A stretch of DNA of 38,516 nucleotides from Lachnospiraceae bacterium (GTDB lineage Bacteria; Bacillota; Clostridia; Lachnospirales; Lachnospiraceae): NCBI GenBank assembly GCA_019423745.1, contig JAHZAV010000025.1:1-38516 (forward strand), in the 5' to 3' direction. The translations under genes were made by a program, and so were the position numbers. Below the pieces are notes generated by a model. It saw nothing but the letters and a program-made list of their open reading frames with translations. It did not search any database and was not told where the DNA came from. Each line of letters starts with the position of its first letter. Positions within the stretch are counted from its first letter, which is position 1. Of the stretch, positions 30,915 to 38,516 are shown in pieces.

Positions 30915-32582
30915 ATGAATCAATTTCCATTACCAGAAATAGAGATAAAACTTTTATCCTCTCTGGATAAAGTATTTCCGGATGAGCTCCCGGTATACCG
31001 TCCCGAATGTATGAAATTAACAGCTCTAAAAGGGGAGACCATATCTTTCCAGGCAGCCTGTCTGGCACATTCTGATTTTTTAAAAACAAGAGCTGATGTA
31101 AAAATCACTTCTCCTCTTGCAGACTACATACAAATCCGCAGCGTGGAAAATGTTCCCGCCGGCAGAGTCTGCAATCCTATTACAGATGACAATTATTTAA
31201 AAACTACTTCCGGCATATATCCTGACCTTTTAAAAGAGCTGAAAAATGCTACTGTGGACATCTATCCGGGCCGCTGGCGTTCTCTTTGGATTGATATTGA
31301 AATAAAGGAAGACACACCCGCCGGCACTTTTCCTATAACTCTAACTCTCTCAAGGGAAGGACAGATTCTTGGAAATGCTTCTACATCTATCTCAGTCTAT
31401 GATGTAGTACTTCCGCCCCAAAAACTTATCCATACTGAATGGATGCACACAGACTGCCTGGCCGACTACTACCATGTTCCCGTATTTTCAGAAGATTATT
31501 GGAAAATATTAGAGAATTTTCTTCGGGAATATACCAAAAGGGGCTGCAATATGATACTCACCCCCTTATTTACCCCACCTCTTGACACCGCTGTTGGTAC
31601 CGAACGTACTACGGTACAATTAATCAAGGCGAATCGGGAAAAGGACTGTTTTCAATTTGATTTTTCTTTACTAAAACGATGGATTGATCTGTGTCAAAAA
31701 TGTGGTATTAAATATTTCGAAATGAGCCATCTCTTCTCACAGTGGGGCGCTAAATATCCCCCCAAGGTAATTGTTACCGAAAATGGACAGGAGACAAAAC
31801 TCTTTGGATGGCATACACCCGACAGCGAGGAATATATCTCCTTCCTCCGTTGCTTCCTGCCGCTGCTCACCTCAAAACTTAAAGAATGGGGCATTTCCGA
31901 TGTCACATATTTCCATCTCTCCGATGAACCGGCTCCCGGTGATCTGGAAGGATACCGACGTGCCCGGGAAGCTGTCGGACCACTCCTGAACGGTTTCCAT
32001 ACCATTGACGCCCTGTCCAGCTACGAATTTTACCGTCATGGTCTCATCGACAAACCAATACCAGGCAACAATGAAATTCATGAATTTCTGGAACACGGTC
32101 TTACCCGCATGTGGACTTATTACTGCGTTCTTCAATCCTACGAAGTCAGCAATCGTTTTATGGCAATGCCTTCTTTAAGAAACCGAATTTTCGGCCTGCA
32201 ACTCTATAAATATGACATTGAGGGCATCCTACATTGGGGATACAACTTCTACAATAGCCAATTCTCTTTGGAGCACCTGAATCCTTATCAGGTAACAGAC
32301 GCCGGCGGTGCTTTTCCTTCCGGGGATGCCTTTCTGGTATATCCCGGAGCCAACGGGCATCCGGAGGAATCCATTCGTATCATGGTACTTCAGGAAGCTT
32401 TGAACGATCTAAGATCCTGTCAGCTTCTGGAATCTCTCACCAGCCGCGACTATGTTATAGAGCTAATAGAAGAAGATTTATCCGAACCACTGACTTTCCG
32501 TATGTTTCCTAAATCAGATATGTATCTTCTTCAACTTCGGAACCGAATTAATCGTGAAATCGCAAAACGGGCAGGGGTATAA
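30915..32582 (+). CDS. DUF4091 (glycoside hydrolase-like) protein
   Basis: The product (555 aa) has no signal peptide or membrane segment. An N-terminal beta-rich region (about 1-165, ends near VYDVVLP) is followed by a TIM-barrel-like region (about 170-430, with EWMHTDCLADYY, FHLSDEPAPG and SSYEFYRHG) and the DUF4091 C-terminal region with RMWTYYC, GILHWGYNFYNSQ and LNDLRSCQLLES. The acidic DEP pattern is typical of carbohydrate-active enzymes, but the substrate is unknown. The ATG at 30915 has AAAGGAA upstream. A -10-like TATAAT at 30850 may drive it. The terminator after it overlaps its last codons. Confidence 0.82.
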   Translation: MNQFPLPEIEIKLLSSLDKVFPDELPVYRPECMKLTALKGETISFQAACLAHSDFLKTRADVKITSPLADYIQIRSVENVPAGRVCNPITDDNYLKTTSGIYPDLLKELKNATVDIYPGRWRSLWIDIEIKEDTPAGTFPITLTLSREGQILGNASTSISVYDVVLPPQKLIHTEWMHTDCLADYYHVPVFSEDYWKILENFLREYTKRGCNMILTPLFTPPLDTAVGTERTTVQLIKANREKDCFQFDFSLLKRWIDLCQKCGIKYFEMSHLFSQWGAKYPPKVIVTENGQETKLFGWHTPDSEEYISFLRCFLPLLTSKLKEWGISDVTYFHLSDEPAPGDLEGYRRAREAVGPLLNGFHTIDALSSYEFYRHGLIDKPIPGNNEIHEFLEHGLTRMWTYYCVLQSYEVSNRFMAMPSLRNRIFGLQLYKYDIEGILHWGYNFYNSQFSLEHLNPYQVTDAGGAFPSGDAFLVYPGANGHPEESIRIMVLQEALNDLRSCQLLESLTSRDYVIELIEEDLSEPLTFRMFPKSDMYLLQLRNRINREIAKRAGV

Positions 32583-32596
32583 TCCCCTGCCCGTTT
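32565..32596. terminator. Terminator overlapping the DUF4091 stop, shared with the ABC operon
   Basis: AAACGGGCAGGGG (32565-32577) pairs with CCCCTGCCCGTTT (32584-32596), a 13-bp perfect stem with a 6-nt TATAAT loop. The DUF4091 stop (32580-32582) lies in the loop. It can also end the minus-strand ABC transcript, whose last gene stops at 32645. Confidence 0.85.
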
Positions 32597-32644
32597 ATAT
32601 ATTTTCGCACCACGCTAGGTACTACTATTCTTTAACTAAGCCAT

Positions 32645-33388
32645 TTATAAAATTTTGGATAAAAATTCCTGGAGTCTTGGTTCCTTTGGATTGGTGAAGA
32701 ACTCCTCCGGTTCTCCCTCTTCTTTAATCTGCCCCTCATCCATAAAGACTACTCTCGTACCAACTTCCCGTGCAAATCCCATCTCATGAGTAACAACTAC
32801 CATTGTCATTCCTTCTTTTGCCAGTTGCTTCATCAGATCCAGGACTTCACCTACCATTTCAGGATCCAGTGCAGAGGTAGGCTCATCAAAAAGCATAACA
32901 TCTGGCTTCATAGCAAGAGAACGTACAATAGCAATTCTTTGCTTCTGCCCTCCAGACAACTGTGAGGGGTACGCATTGGCTTTTCCCTCCAGCCCTACTC
33001 TCTCCAGAAGTTTCATTGCCTCTTCTTCTGCTTCTTTTTTGTCCTTTTTTAAAAGCTTAATCGGGGCAAGCGTAATATTCTGTAAAATTGTCTTATGTGG
33101 GAACAGATTAAAATGCTGAAACACCATTCCCATCTTCTGACGATGCTTATTGATATCTACTTTTTTATCTGTAATATCTTCACCGCCAAAATAAATATGT
33201 CCTCTGGAAGGAATCTCCAAAAGGTTGAGAGATCTTAAAAGTGTTGACTTTCCAGAACCAGATGGTCCAATAATAACTACAACTTCGCCTCTTCTGATTT
33301 CTCCATTAATGCCATTCAGAGCGTGAAGCTCACCAAATATCTTATGCACATCCTCAATGCGAATCAATACATCTTCTTTAGTGGTCAC
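32645..33388 (-). CDS. Polar amino-acid ABC transporter ATP-binding protein
   Basis: The product (247 aa) is an ABC ATPase of the GlnQ/HisP type: Walker A GPSGSGKST (around residue 41-49), signature LSGGQKQR (around 141), Walker B VMLFDEPTSALD, and the H-loop VTHEM. It powers import of a polar amino acid. The start codon is GTG at 33388, with TGAGG just upstream, overlapping the permease stop by 11 nt. It is the last gene of the binding protein-permease-ATPase operon (34877 to 32645). Confidence 0.95.
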   Translation of the reverse strand: MTTKEDVLIRIEDVHKIFGELHALNGINGEIRRGEVVVIIGPSGSGKSTLLRSLNLLEIPSRGHIYFGGEDITDKKVDINKHRQKMGMVFQHFNLFPHKTILQNITLAPIKLLKKDKKEAEEEAMKLLERVGLEGKANAYPSQLSGGQKQRIAIVRSLAMKPDVMLFDEPTSALDPEMVGEVLDLMKQLAKEGMTMVVVTHEMGFAREVGTRVVFMDEGQIKEEGEPEEFFTNPKEPRLQEFLSKIL

Positions 33389-34070
33389 TGTTCCTCAGCC
33401 TCCTTTCCAGCATATTTACCAGTTTTGTAAATATAAGTACCATTACAAGGTAAATAAGTGCAACTGCAAACAGAGGCATAAATGCACTGTATGTCTGACT
33501 TCGTATAATATCTCCGCCTTTCGTAAGATCCTGCAGGGCAATATAACCCGATACAGAAGTCTCTTTCAAAAGCACAATGAACTCATTTCCAAGAGCAGGC
33601 AGTACATTTTTAAACGCCTGAGGCATAACAATATACAACATAGTCTGACTATAAGTAAAGCCAAGACTTCTTCCTGCTTCCATCTGCCCGTTATCAATGG
33701 ACATAATTCCCGAACGGAATATTTCTGCCACATAAGCTCCCGAATTGAATCCAAATGCCATCACTGCCACAACAATCTTATCAACTGAAACACTGGCAAA
33801 AATTACGAAGTATATAATCAACAGCTGTACAACAACAGGGGTTCCCCGGATTACTGTCAAATACAGCTTACAGAGCAGATTAAGAATTCGAAGCTTCCCT
33901 GTCTTATCGTAAGTAGATCGTACGATCGCTACGAGAAGTCCCAGAACAATCCCAATAATTACGGCCAGAAAGGTTACCTGAAGAGTTACTTTCAAGCCAT
34001 CCCAGATAAATCTCCACCGCTCATCTTTAATAAAATTTAAATAAAATTTCTCCTGCAAATCCTGAAACAT
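33378..34070 (-). CDS. Polar amino-acid ABC transporter permease
   Basis: The product (230 aa) has about five membrane segments and the EAA loop VAEIFRSGIMSIDNGQMEAGRSLGFT, typical of HisM/GlnP-type permeases. The N-terminal LKVTLQVTFLAV is also characteristic. It forms the translocation pore, probably as a homodimer because only one permease gene is present. The ATG at 34070 has AAGGTG upstream; it starts 33 nt after the binding-protein stop and overlaps the ATPase start. Confidence 0.95.
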   Translation of the reverse strand: MFQDLQEKFYLNFIKDERWRFIWDGLKVTLQVTFLAVIIGIVLGLLVAIVRSTYDKTGKLRILNLLCKLYLTVIRGTPVVVQLLIIYFVIFASVSVDKIVVAVMAFGFNSGAYVAEIFRSGIMSIDNGQMEAGRSLGFTYSQTMLYIVMPQAFKNVLPALGNEFIVLLKETSVSGYIALQDLTKGGDIIRSQTYSAFMPLFAVALIYLVMVLIFTKLVNMLERRLRNSDH

Positions 34071-34103
34071 AGTTTACACCTTATCTATATTTTCGTATAC
34101 AGA

Positions 34104-34877
34104 TTACTCTTCATCTGATGAGATATATTTTGCAACAATTTCATCCAGTTTTCCAGATTCCTTAAGATTTCCGATCGCTTCGTTGATCTGATCCAGAAGT
34201 TCATCATTATCCTTAGCTACAACAATTGCATACTCTTCTTCTGTATAAGCTTCGTCAAGAATCTTTGTTCCCTCTGCAGATTCAACAAACTTCTTAGCCG
34301 GCTCTCCGTCAATAACAACTGCATCAATCTTATTCTGTGTCAGAGCCTGCACTGCTTCAAATCCCTTGTTGTATCTTTCTACTGTAGCATCTTCAATATC
34401 AGATACATACATGTCTCCTGTTGTTCCGAGCTGTACACCGATTTTCTTTCCTGCAAGATCATCTGGTCCGGCAATTGTGCTGTCTTCATTTACAATAATT
34501 ACCTGTGTTGCTTCTGCATAAGTATCTGTAAAGTTAACTTCTTTTTCACGATCTGGGTCTACTGTCATACCTGCTGCTCCAAAATCAGCTTTCCCGCTTG
34601 TTACCGCAGCAATAATAGAATCAAACGCCATATCTTCAATCTTCAGTTCCATGCCAAGTTCGTCTGCAATTGCTGTTGCAATATCCACATCGATTCCAAC
34701 AATATCCTGTCCCTCATAATATTCATAAGGCGGGAACTCTGCATTTGTCGCCATAACAAGTGTATCTTTCTTATCCCCGCTGTCTTCTCCCTCTGTTGAA
34801 TTGCTACTTCCGCATGCTGCAAGACCAGCCACACATGCTGCTGCCAACATTACACTGATTGCTTTTTTCCATTTCAT
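34104..34877 (-). CDS. Amino-acid ABC transporter substrate-binding lipoprotein
   Basis: The product (257 aa) has an N-terminal lipoprotein signal (KKAISVMLAAACVAGLAAC) with lipidated Cys at C22, a Ser/Gly/Glu-rich linker, then a type-3 periplasmic-binding fold: ATNAEFPPYEYYE, IVGIDVDIATAIADELG, AFDSIIAAVTSGKADF and KIGVQLGTTGD. It is anchored outside the membrane and delivers an amino acid to the permease. Ligand not determined; an acidic tail is present. The ATG at 34877 has AGGAGG. Confidence 0.94.
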   Translation of the reverse strand: MKWKKAISVMLAAACVAGLAACGSSNSTEGEDSGDKKDTLVMATNAEFPPYEYYEGQDIVGIDVDIATAIADELGMELKIEDMAFDSIIAAVTSGKADFGAAGMTVDPDREKEVNFTDTYAEATQVIIVNEDSTIAGPDDLAGKKIGVQLGTTGDMYVSDIEDATVERYNKGFEAVQALTQNKIDAVVIDGEPAKKFVESAEGTKILDEAYTEEEYAIVVAKDNDELLDQINEAIGNLKESGKLDEIVAKYISSDEE

Positions 34878-34992
34878 ATTTCTTTTCCTCCTAGTAATCC
34901 CCGTTTATTTTAATCATTTATGCGTATAAAAATTCAAGTCTAGTACATATTCTAACACGAACCCCAGAAAAAACAAGTATCTTTTTGAATTC

Positions 34993-35820
34993 TTATGCAA
35001 TTATCAGCTGAACCAGAGATACAACAATAATAATTGCACCTAACGCAATCCGATAGTAACCGAATACTTTAAAATCATGTTGTTTGATATATCCCATCAG
35101 GAACTTTATAGCAACAATAGACAGCCCAAAGGATACAATACATCCCAGTGCAAGCATTCCGCCCTCTTTAGCTGTAAAAGACAGACCAAATTTCACCAGT
35201 TTTAACAGACTTGCGCCAAACATAGCCGGGATTGCAAGAAAGAAAGTAAACTCAGCTGCCGTACTTCTTGAAATTCCAATCATCAGAGCTCCTACAATGG
35301 TCGCTCCAGACCTGGATGTTCCAGGGATCAGAGCAAGCATCTGGAATACACCAATCCAAAGCAACATCTTTACAGACAATTCGGATATCTTGTTTACTTT
35401 CGCCTTTTGATGCTTATTTCTATCTTCCACAATAATAAACAGAATACCATATACAATCAGCATCACTGCCACTGGAAGCGGTTTATAGAAAACAGCATCC
35501 AGATAGTCATTAAAAAGCACACCCACAACTCCTGCCGGCACAGATGCGATCAATACTTTAATCCACATCTGCCATGTCAACATTTTCTGTTTTTGGGTTT
35601 TTCTGGGAGAAAATGGATTCAGCTTGTGAAAATACAAAACTACAACTGCCATAATTGCTCCCAGCTGAATGACAACATTAAACATTTCCATAAAAGCATC
35701 GCTTAAATCTGGCTGAAGAATATCTCCTACCAAAATCAGATGTCCGGTACTGCTGACCGGCAGCCACTCTGTAATACCTTCTACAATACCAAGAATAATT
35801 ACCTTAATTATATCTAACAT
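34993..35820 (-). CDS. uppP: Undecaprenyl-diphosphatase UppP (BacA type)
   Basis: The product (275 aa) is a polytopic membrane enzyme that converts undecaprenyl diphosphate to the monophosphate, recycling the lipid carrier for peptidoglycan synthesis; it also confers bacitracin tolerance. GIVEGITEWLPVSSTGH (11-27, catalytic Glu and His) and PGTSRSG with following ISRSTAAEFTF are diagnostic. The ATG at 35820 has AGAGGAG upstream. It follows the HAD gene by about 36 nt and may be co-transcribed with it. Confidence 0.97.
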   Translation of the reverse strand: MLDIIKVIILGIVEGITEWLPVSSTGHLILVGDILQPDLSDAFMEMFNVVIQLGAIMAVVVLYFHKLNPFSPRKTQKQKMLTWQMWIKVLIASVPAGVVGVLFNDYLDAVFYKPLPVAVMLIVYGILFIIVEDRNKHQKAKVNKISELSVKMLLWIGVFQMLALIPGTSRSGATIVGALMIGISRSTAAEFTFFLAIPAMFGASLLKLVKFGLSFTAKEGGMLALGCIVSFGLSIVAIKFLMGYIKQHDFKVFGYYRIALGAIIIVVSLVQLIIA

Positions 35821-35856
35821 CTCTACTCTCCTCTTTCATTTCGTCATTTTCCAGCA

Positions 35857-36681
35857 TCACACATCTCCATCCAACACGTACTTTTCGATGGCGACGGCCA
35901 CACCTTCCTCATCATTTGACAGGGTTACTTCGTCTGCTGCTGCCTTAACTGTTTCGATGGCATTATCCATAGCAACGCCAAAGCCAACTTTTTGCAGCAT
36001 AACTGTATCATTCAAACCATCTCCAAAGGCCATAATCTCTTCTTTCTCAATGCCAAGAATCTCTCCCAGCATCAAAAGACCTTTCCCTTTATTTACTCCT
36101 TTGGCATTTACTTCTATATTATTACACAGCGCTCCTGTAATCTCAATATCCGGGATCAGATCTTCCACCTCTTTCCAGGCTTTTTTACAGTCGATTTCTG
36201 AAGCAAAAATGGCCTGCACCTTATCTGTAGGACGTTTCTTCCTATTAAACATTTCCATTACATTTTGAACCGGCTTCCTTGTGTTCTCTATGTAAGCAGC
36301 CATAGGCGCTTTAGGCACAAAATCCCTGATTCTCTTAAGTCCGCTTTCTTCCGCATACCCTACTCCATCATAATATACCTCCAGAAGAGCATCATATTGT
36401 CTGCAGATTTCAAGAACTCTTTTCCCGTTTTCATAAGATACGGGGTCTTCATAAAGCGTACACCCTTTCTGAATATCTACGATTCTGGCCCCGTTTGCAG
36501 TAACCGCATACCTCACTCCCGGAAATTCTATAATCTCTCTGGGAATACCTGTAAGAGGACGGCCGGTAGCAGGTAAAACAACAATCCCCTGACTAATAGC
36601 TCTTCGTAAAATCTCTTTTGTATACGCTGTCAAAACCTTATCTGTAGTTAGCAAAGTACCATCCAGATCAAGCCCAATCAT
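35857..36681 (-). CDS. HAD-superfamily Cof-type phosphatase
   Basis: The product is 274 aa with HAD motifs: MIGLDLDGTLL at the N-terminus (D5, D7), a type IIB cap, and FGDGLND with VGFGVAMDNA toward the C-terminus, the Cof subfamily of sugar phosphate or cofactor phosphatases. Start: the ATG at 36681 has AAAAGGA upstream and places DLDGT at the usual position; a longer start at 36729 overlaps the upstream gene stop (36710) and adds a Lys-rich stretch, so I chose 36681, but the longer form is possible. Substrate unknown. Confidence 0.88.
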   Translation of the reverse strand: MIGLDLDGTLLTTDKVLTAYTKEILRRAISQGIVVLPATGRPLTGIPREIIEFPGVRYAVTANGARIVDIQKGCTLYEDPVSYENGKRVLEICRQYDALLEVYYDGVGYAEESGLKRIRDFVPKAPMAAYIENTRKPVQNVMEMFNRKKRPTDKVQAIFASEIDCKKAWKEVEDLIPDIEITGALCNNIEVNAKGVNKGKGLLMLGEILGIEKEEIMAFGDGLNDTVMLQKVGFGVAMDNAIETVKAAADEVTLSNDEEGVAVAIEKYVLDGDV

Positions 36682-36709
36682 CCGGATTTTCCTTTTCCTG
36701 TTTTTTTCA

Positions 36710-37300
36710 TCAATGTTGCACTTTATCATATGCAAGCAATTCCTTTCCATCTTTGGTAAAAATCAAAAGACTCGTGCTGACTCTATCCTGACTTCGTTCA
36801 AAGGCCTCTTTTCCAAAATCAATCATCTTGTCAACGACCTCCTCCTGCTTCGCCGGTGCAAAGAGAACCAAATCCTTGGAAGGTGCCATAATAACAAGGT
36901 CATCATCCAGTTTCTGTGCACACATATTCCAAATATGCTGCAGGCACAAAGAACTGGCTTCATGGTGTCCGTCCGCAACAATGCCAAATCCTCCATACCA
37001 TGTATTCGAAACCACAAATTCTATATTTTTTGCAAGATTTTCACAGGCTGTATAATAGAGCTGCTCAATATCACAATCGGGAGGGAGCATATTGTCCTTA
37101 ATGATTTCATATGCGTCCTCTCCTCTCTGTATTACCAGCAAAACTGTCAAATCTCCCGCAAAAGCAATCAGCGGTGTATCCTTTTGAGAAATATTTTTTC
37201 CATTCAGTGCATGACTGTCCTTTAGCTCTTGTCTCACCCATGGATAGATCTTGTCTTTTATATTTTCCATAAGATAATGTTCTTCTTCATACTTTTTCAT
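36710..37300 (-). CDS. Uncharacterised cytosolic protein, DUF1444-like
   Basis: The product (196 aa) has no signal or membrane segment. A glimpse of similarity to DUF1444/YtpQ-type proteins comes from LIAFAGDLTVLLVIQRGEDAYEIIKDNMLPP and a C-terminal VSTSLLIFTKDGKELLAYDKV; the former has an acid-hydrophobic pattern seen in that group. I am not sure of the family. The start at 37300 has GGAGGGG 6 nt upstream; an in-frame ATG at 37333 precedes it. It ends 29 nt before the HAD start at 36681, so co-transcription is probable. Confidence 0.7.
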   Translation of the reverse strand: MKKYEEEHYLMENIKDKIYPWVRQELKDSHALNGKNISQKDTPLIAFAGDLTVLLVIQRGEDAYEIIKDNMLPPDCDIEQLYYTACENLAKNIEFVVSNTWYGGFGIVADGHHEASSLCLQHIWNMCAQKLDDDLVIMAPSKDLVLFAPAKQEEVVDKMIDFGKEAFERSQDRVSTSLLIFTKDGKELLAYDKVQH

Positions 37301-37338
37301 CGTTTTCCCCTCCGATGCAATATATTTTTTCATATTTT

Positions 37339-37380
37339 ATCATAACAAAATTTGCGTAATAAAGCAATTTGTTGTATAAT
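37339..37380. promoter_or_regulatory. Divergent overlapping promoters
   Basis: Plus strand: TTGCGT (37352-37357) and TATAAT (37375-37380), 17 bp apart, for the 3D-domain gene. Minus strand: TTGCTT (37362-37367) and TATGAT (37339-37344), 17 bp apart, for the 37300 gene. The -35 of one lies within the spacer of the other, so polymerase binding should be mutually exclusive. Confidence 0.65.
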
Positions 37381-37413
37381 AGTTAAGCACTCGCCGAAAG
37401 AAAGGATATGTAT

Positions 37414-38448
37414 ATGATTAGTACAAAATTAAAACGCATGCTGCGCGTCGGCCTGCTTGCCGGATGCATAACAGTCATGGGGTGTACGAGCATTCTGGTA
37501 TACGCAGACCCTTCTACGGAAGAATTACAGAAACAAACAGATGGATTAGAGAACGAATTAGACAATCTAAACAAAAAATTGAATACTCTTAGCACAGAGC
37601 TGGAAGATCTTTCCGCACAAATGGAAGAAACATCAGCCGCAATGAAAGTTACACAGGAAAAAATGGAAGAGGCACAAGCAAGAGGCGAGGAACAATATGA
37701 AGCAATGAAGCTTCGAATTAAGTATATGTACGAAGCGGGAAATATGAACTTTATTGAACTTCTTTGTTCAGCAGAAGATATGGCTGATTTTTTGAATAAA
37801 ACGGATTTTATTCAAAATGTCAGCGAATATGACCGGGAAATGCTCCAGGAATTGGAGGATACCCAGAACGAAATAAAAAAAGAAGGGGATACCCTCAAAA
37901 AACAGCAGGAAAAGCTGGCAGATACCCAGGAAAAGATCAATTCTACCCGTTCAGAGCTTGAAAATGAGATTTCTTCAAAATCTGAAGAGCTAAAGAAATC
38001 GAAAGATCAGCTGCAAGCTGCCAAAGAAGCGGAAGCCCTTCTTGCACAGCAAAAAGCAGCAGAAGAGGCAGCACGTCAGGCTGCACAGGATTCACAGCAG
38101 TCTTCTCCTGGAACTTCAGGTGGAAACGGCGGGTCTAATGTTTCTACAGACGGAAAGCAAATCCTTGGAAGATTTAAAATCACCCATTACTGTTCCTGCT
38201 TTTACTGTACTGGATCCTGGGGTGGTTCCCACACAGCAAGTGGCACAGTGCCAACCGCTGGACGTACAATTGCGGTAGATCCCAGTGTAATTCCCCTTGG
38301 TTCACAGGTCATTATTAATGGACATGTCTATACGGCCGAAGATACCGGTGGTGCAATTAAAGGCAATAAAATTGATATCTATGTCAATGACCATGCCACA
38401 GCTCTTGCATACGGTGTATATTATGCAGAAGTTTATCTTGCAAACTAA
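37414..38448 (+). CDS. Secreted coiled-coil protein with C-terminal 3D domain (cell-wall lytic enzyme-like)
   Basis: The product (344 aa) has a signal peptide (about 1-31, ends near YADP), two long coiled-coil helices (about 35-225, Glu/Lys/Leu/Gln-rich, PcsB-like hairpin), a Ser/Gly/Asn-rich linker (about 226-248), and a 3D domain (about 255-344) with IAVDPSVIPLGSQVIINGHVYTAEDTGGAIKGNKIDIYV, which contains the three conserved Asp. This architecture is found in peptidoglycan hydrolases. Its role in cell division or wall turnover is probable. The ATG at 37414 has AAAGGA 7 nt upstream; the ATG at 37408 overlaps it. The promoter is at 37352-37380. Confidence 0.93.
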   Translation: MISTKLKRMLRVGLLAGCITVMGCTSILVYADPSTEELQKQTDGLENELDNLNKKLNTLSTELEDLSAQMEETSAAMKVTQEKMEEAQARGEEQYEAMKLRIKYMYEAGNMNFIELLCSAEDMADFLNKTDFIQNVSEYDREMLQELEDTQNEIKKEGDTLKKQQEKLADTQEKINSTRSELENEISSKSEELKKSKDQLQAAKEAEALLAQQKAAEEAARQAAQDSQQSSPGTSGGNGGSNVSTDGKQILGRFKITHYCSCFYCTGSWGGSHTASGTVPTAGRTIAVDPSVIPLGSQVIINGHVYTAEDTGGAIKGNKIDIYVNDHATALAYGVYYAEVYLAN

Positions 38449-38466
38449 ATAGTAAAATTAAGAAGG

Positions 38467-38514
38467 GGGTGTCGCAAAATCATCAAATTAGATGATTGAG
38501 CGAGACCCTCGCTC
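38467..38514 (+). other. Nested inverted repeats after the 3D-domain gene
   Basis: GGGTGTCGC (38467-38475) can pair with GCGAGACCC (38500-38508, one mismatch), enclosing AATCATC/GATGATT (38478-38484 with 38491-38497). Alternatively GAGCGAG (38498-38504) pairs with CTCGCTC (38508-38514) around ACC. No T-tract is visible before the window ends. It may be a transcription terminator for the 3D-domain gene, or the edge of an insertion sequence with terminal GGGGGTGTCGCAAAA; the window ends too soon to tell. Confidence 0.4.
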
Positions 38515-38516
38515 TG

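Noticed and set aside
1..38516. CRISPR array, prophage or defence island
   Set aside because: I saw no regularly spaced direct repeats, integrase, phage structural genes, restriction-modification or toxin-antitoxin pairs; the only protease of possible immunity type is the CPBP protein, which has no bacteriocin neighbours.

Overview
The window looks like chromosome of a strictly anaerobic, low-to-moderate-GC Gram-positive of the Clostridia, most likely the Lachnospiraceae. This is inferred from the gene content: a complete set of [FeFe]-hydrogenase maturases (hydE, hydG, hydF), an oxygen-sensitive class III ribonucleotide reductase, bacteriohemerythrin, an ECF-type riboflavin transporter under an FMN riboswitch, strong AGGAGG-type ribosome binding sites, and no outer-membrane genes. 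Species cannot be fixed from the sequence alone.

Layout. 1-173: two tRNA-Ser genes (GGA, cut by the window edge; UGA), minus strand. 304-5511: minus-strand housekeeping series in transcription order ycxB-like, tsaE, tsaB, rimI, a small zinc-ribbon protein, RNase Z, tsaD, ispD; it holds three of the bacterial t6A tRNA-modification proteins, a tRNA 3'-processing nuclease and an isoprenoid enzyme. 5690-7229: a VOC/glyoxalase protein, then ribU behind a complete FMN riboswitch with its own promoter and terminator. 7230-10824: an NhaC-family antiporter, an alanine-dehydrogenase-family enzyme and a LysR regulator. 10982-15252: DUF1275 membrane protein, Tex, a TetR regulator, a GNAT acetyltransferase. 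15340-19834: nrdD (with a fused C-terminal glutaredoxin-like domain), nrdG and a UMF1-type MFS transporter; two NrdR-type boxes precede nrdD. 20017-23931: a leader with an intrinsic terminator followed by hydE-hydG-hydF. 23908-25675: CPBP membrane protease and proC. 25862-28477: lipid kinase, glycerophosphodiester phosphodiesterase and PAP2-type phosphatase, a likely membrane-lipid group. 28544-28966: bacteriohemerythrin. 29031-30788: one ORF that joins SfsA to MutY. 30915-32582: DUF4091 protein. 32645-34877: polar amino-acid ABC importer. 34993-38448: UppP, a HAD phosphatase, an uncharacterised cytosolic protein, and a secreted coiled-coil/3D-domain cell-wall protein.

The most notable points are: (i) the SfsA-MutY fusion; (ii) an unrecognised attenuator-like leader before the hydrogenase maturase operon; (iii) a 19-bp palindrome found directly after the -10 box of both the tetR gene and the ycxB-like/tsaE operon, which suggests a small TetR regulon; (iv) the NrdD-glutaredoxin fusion with NrdR boxes; and (v) several gene-adjacent inverted repeats. 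No CRISPR array, prophage, complete insertion sequence or recognisable defence island is visible; the window is mostly core genome.
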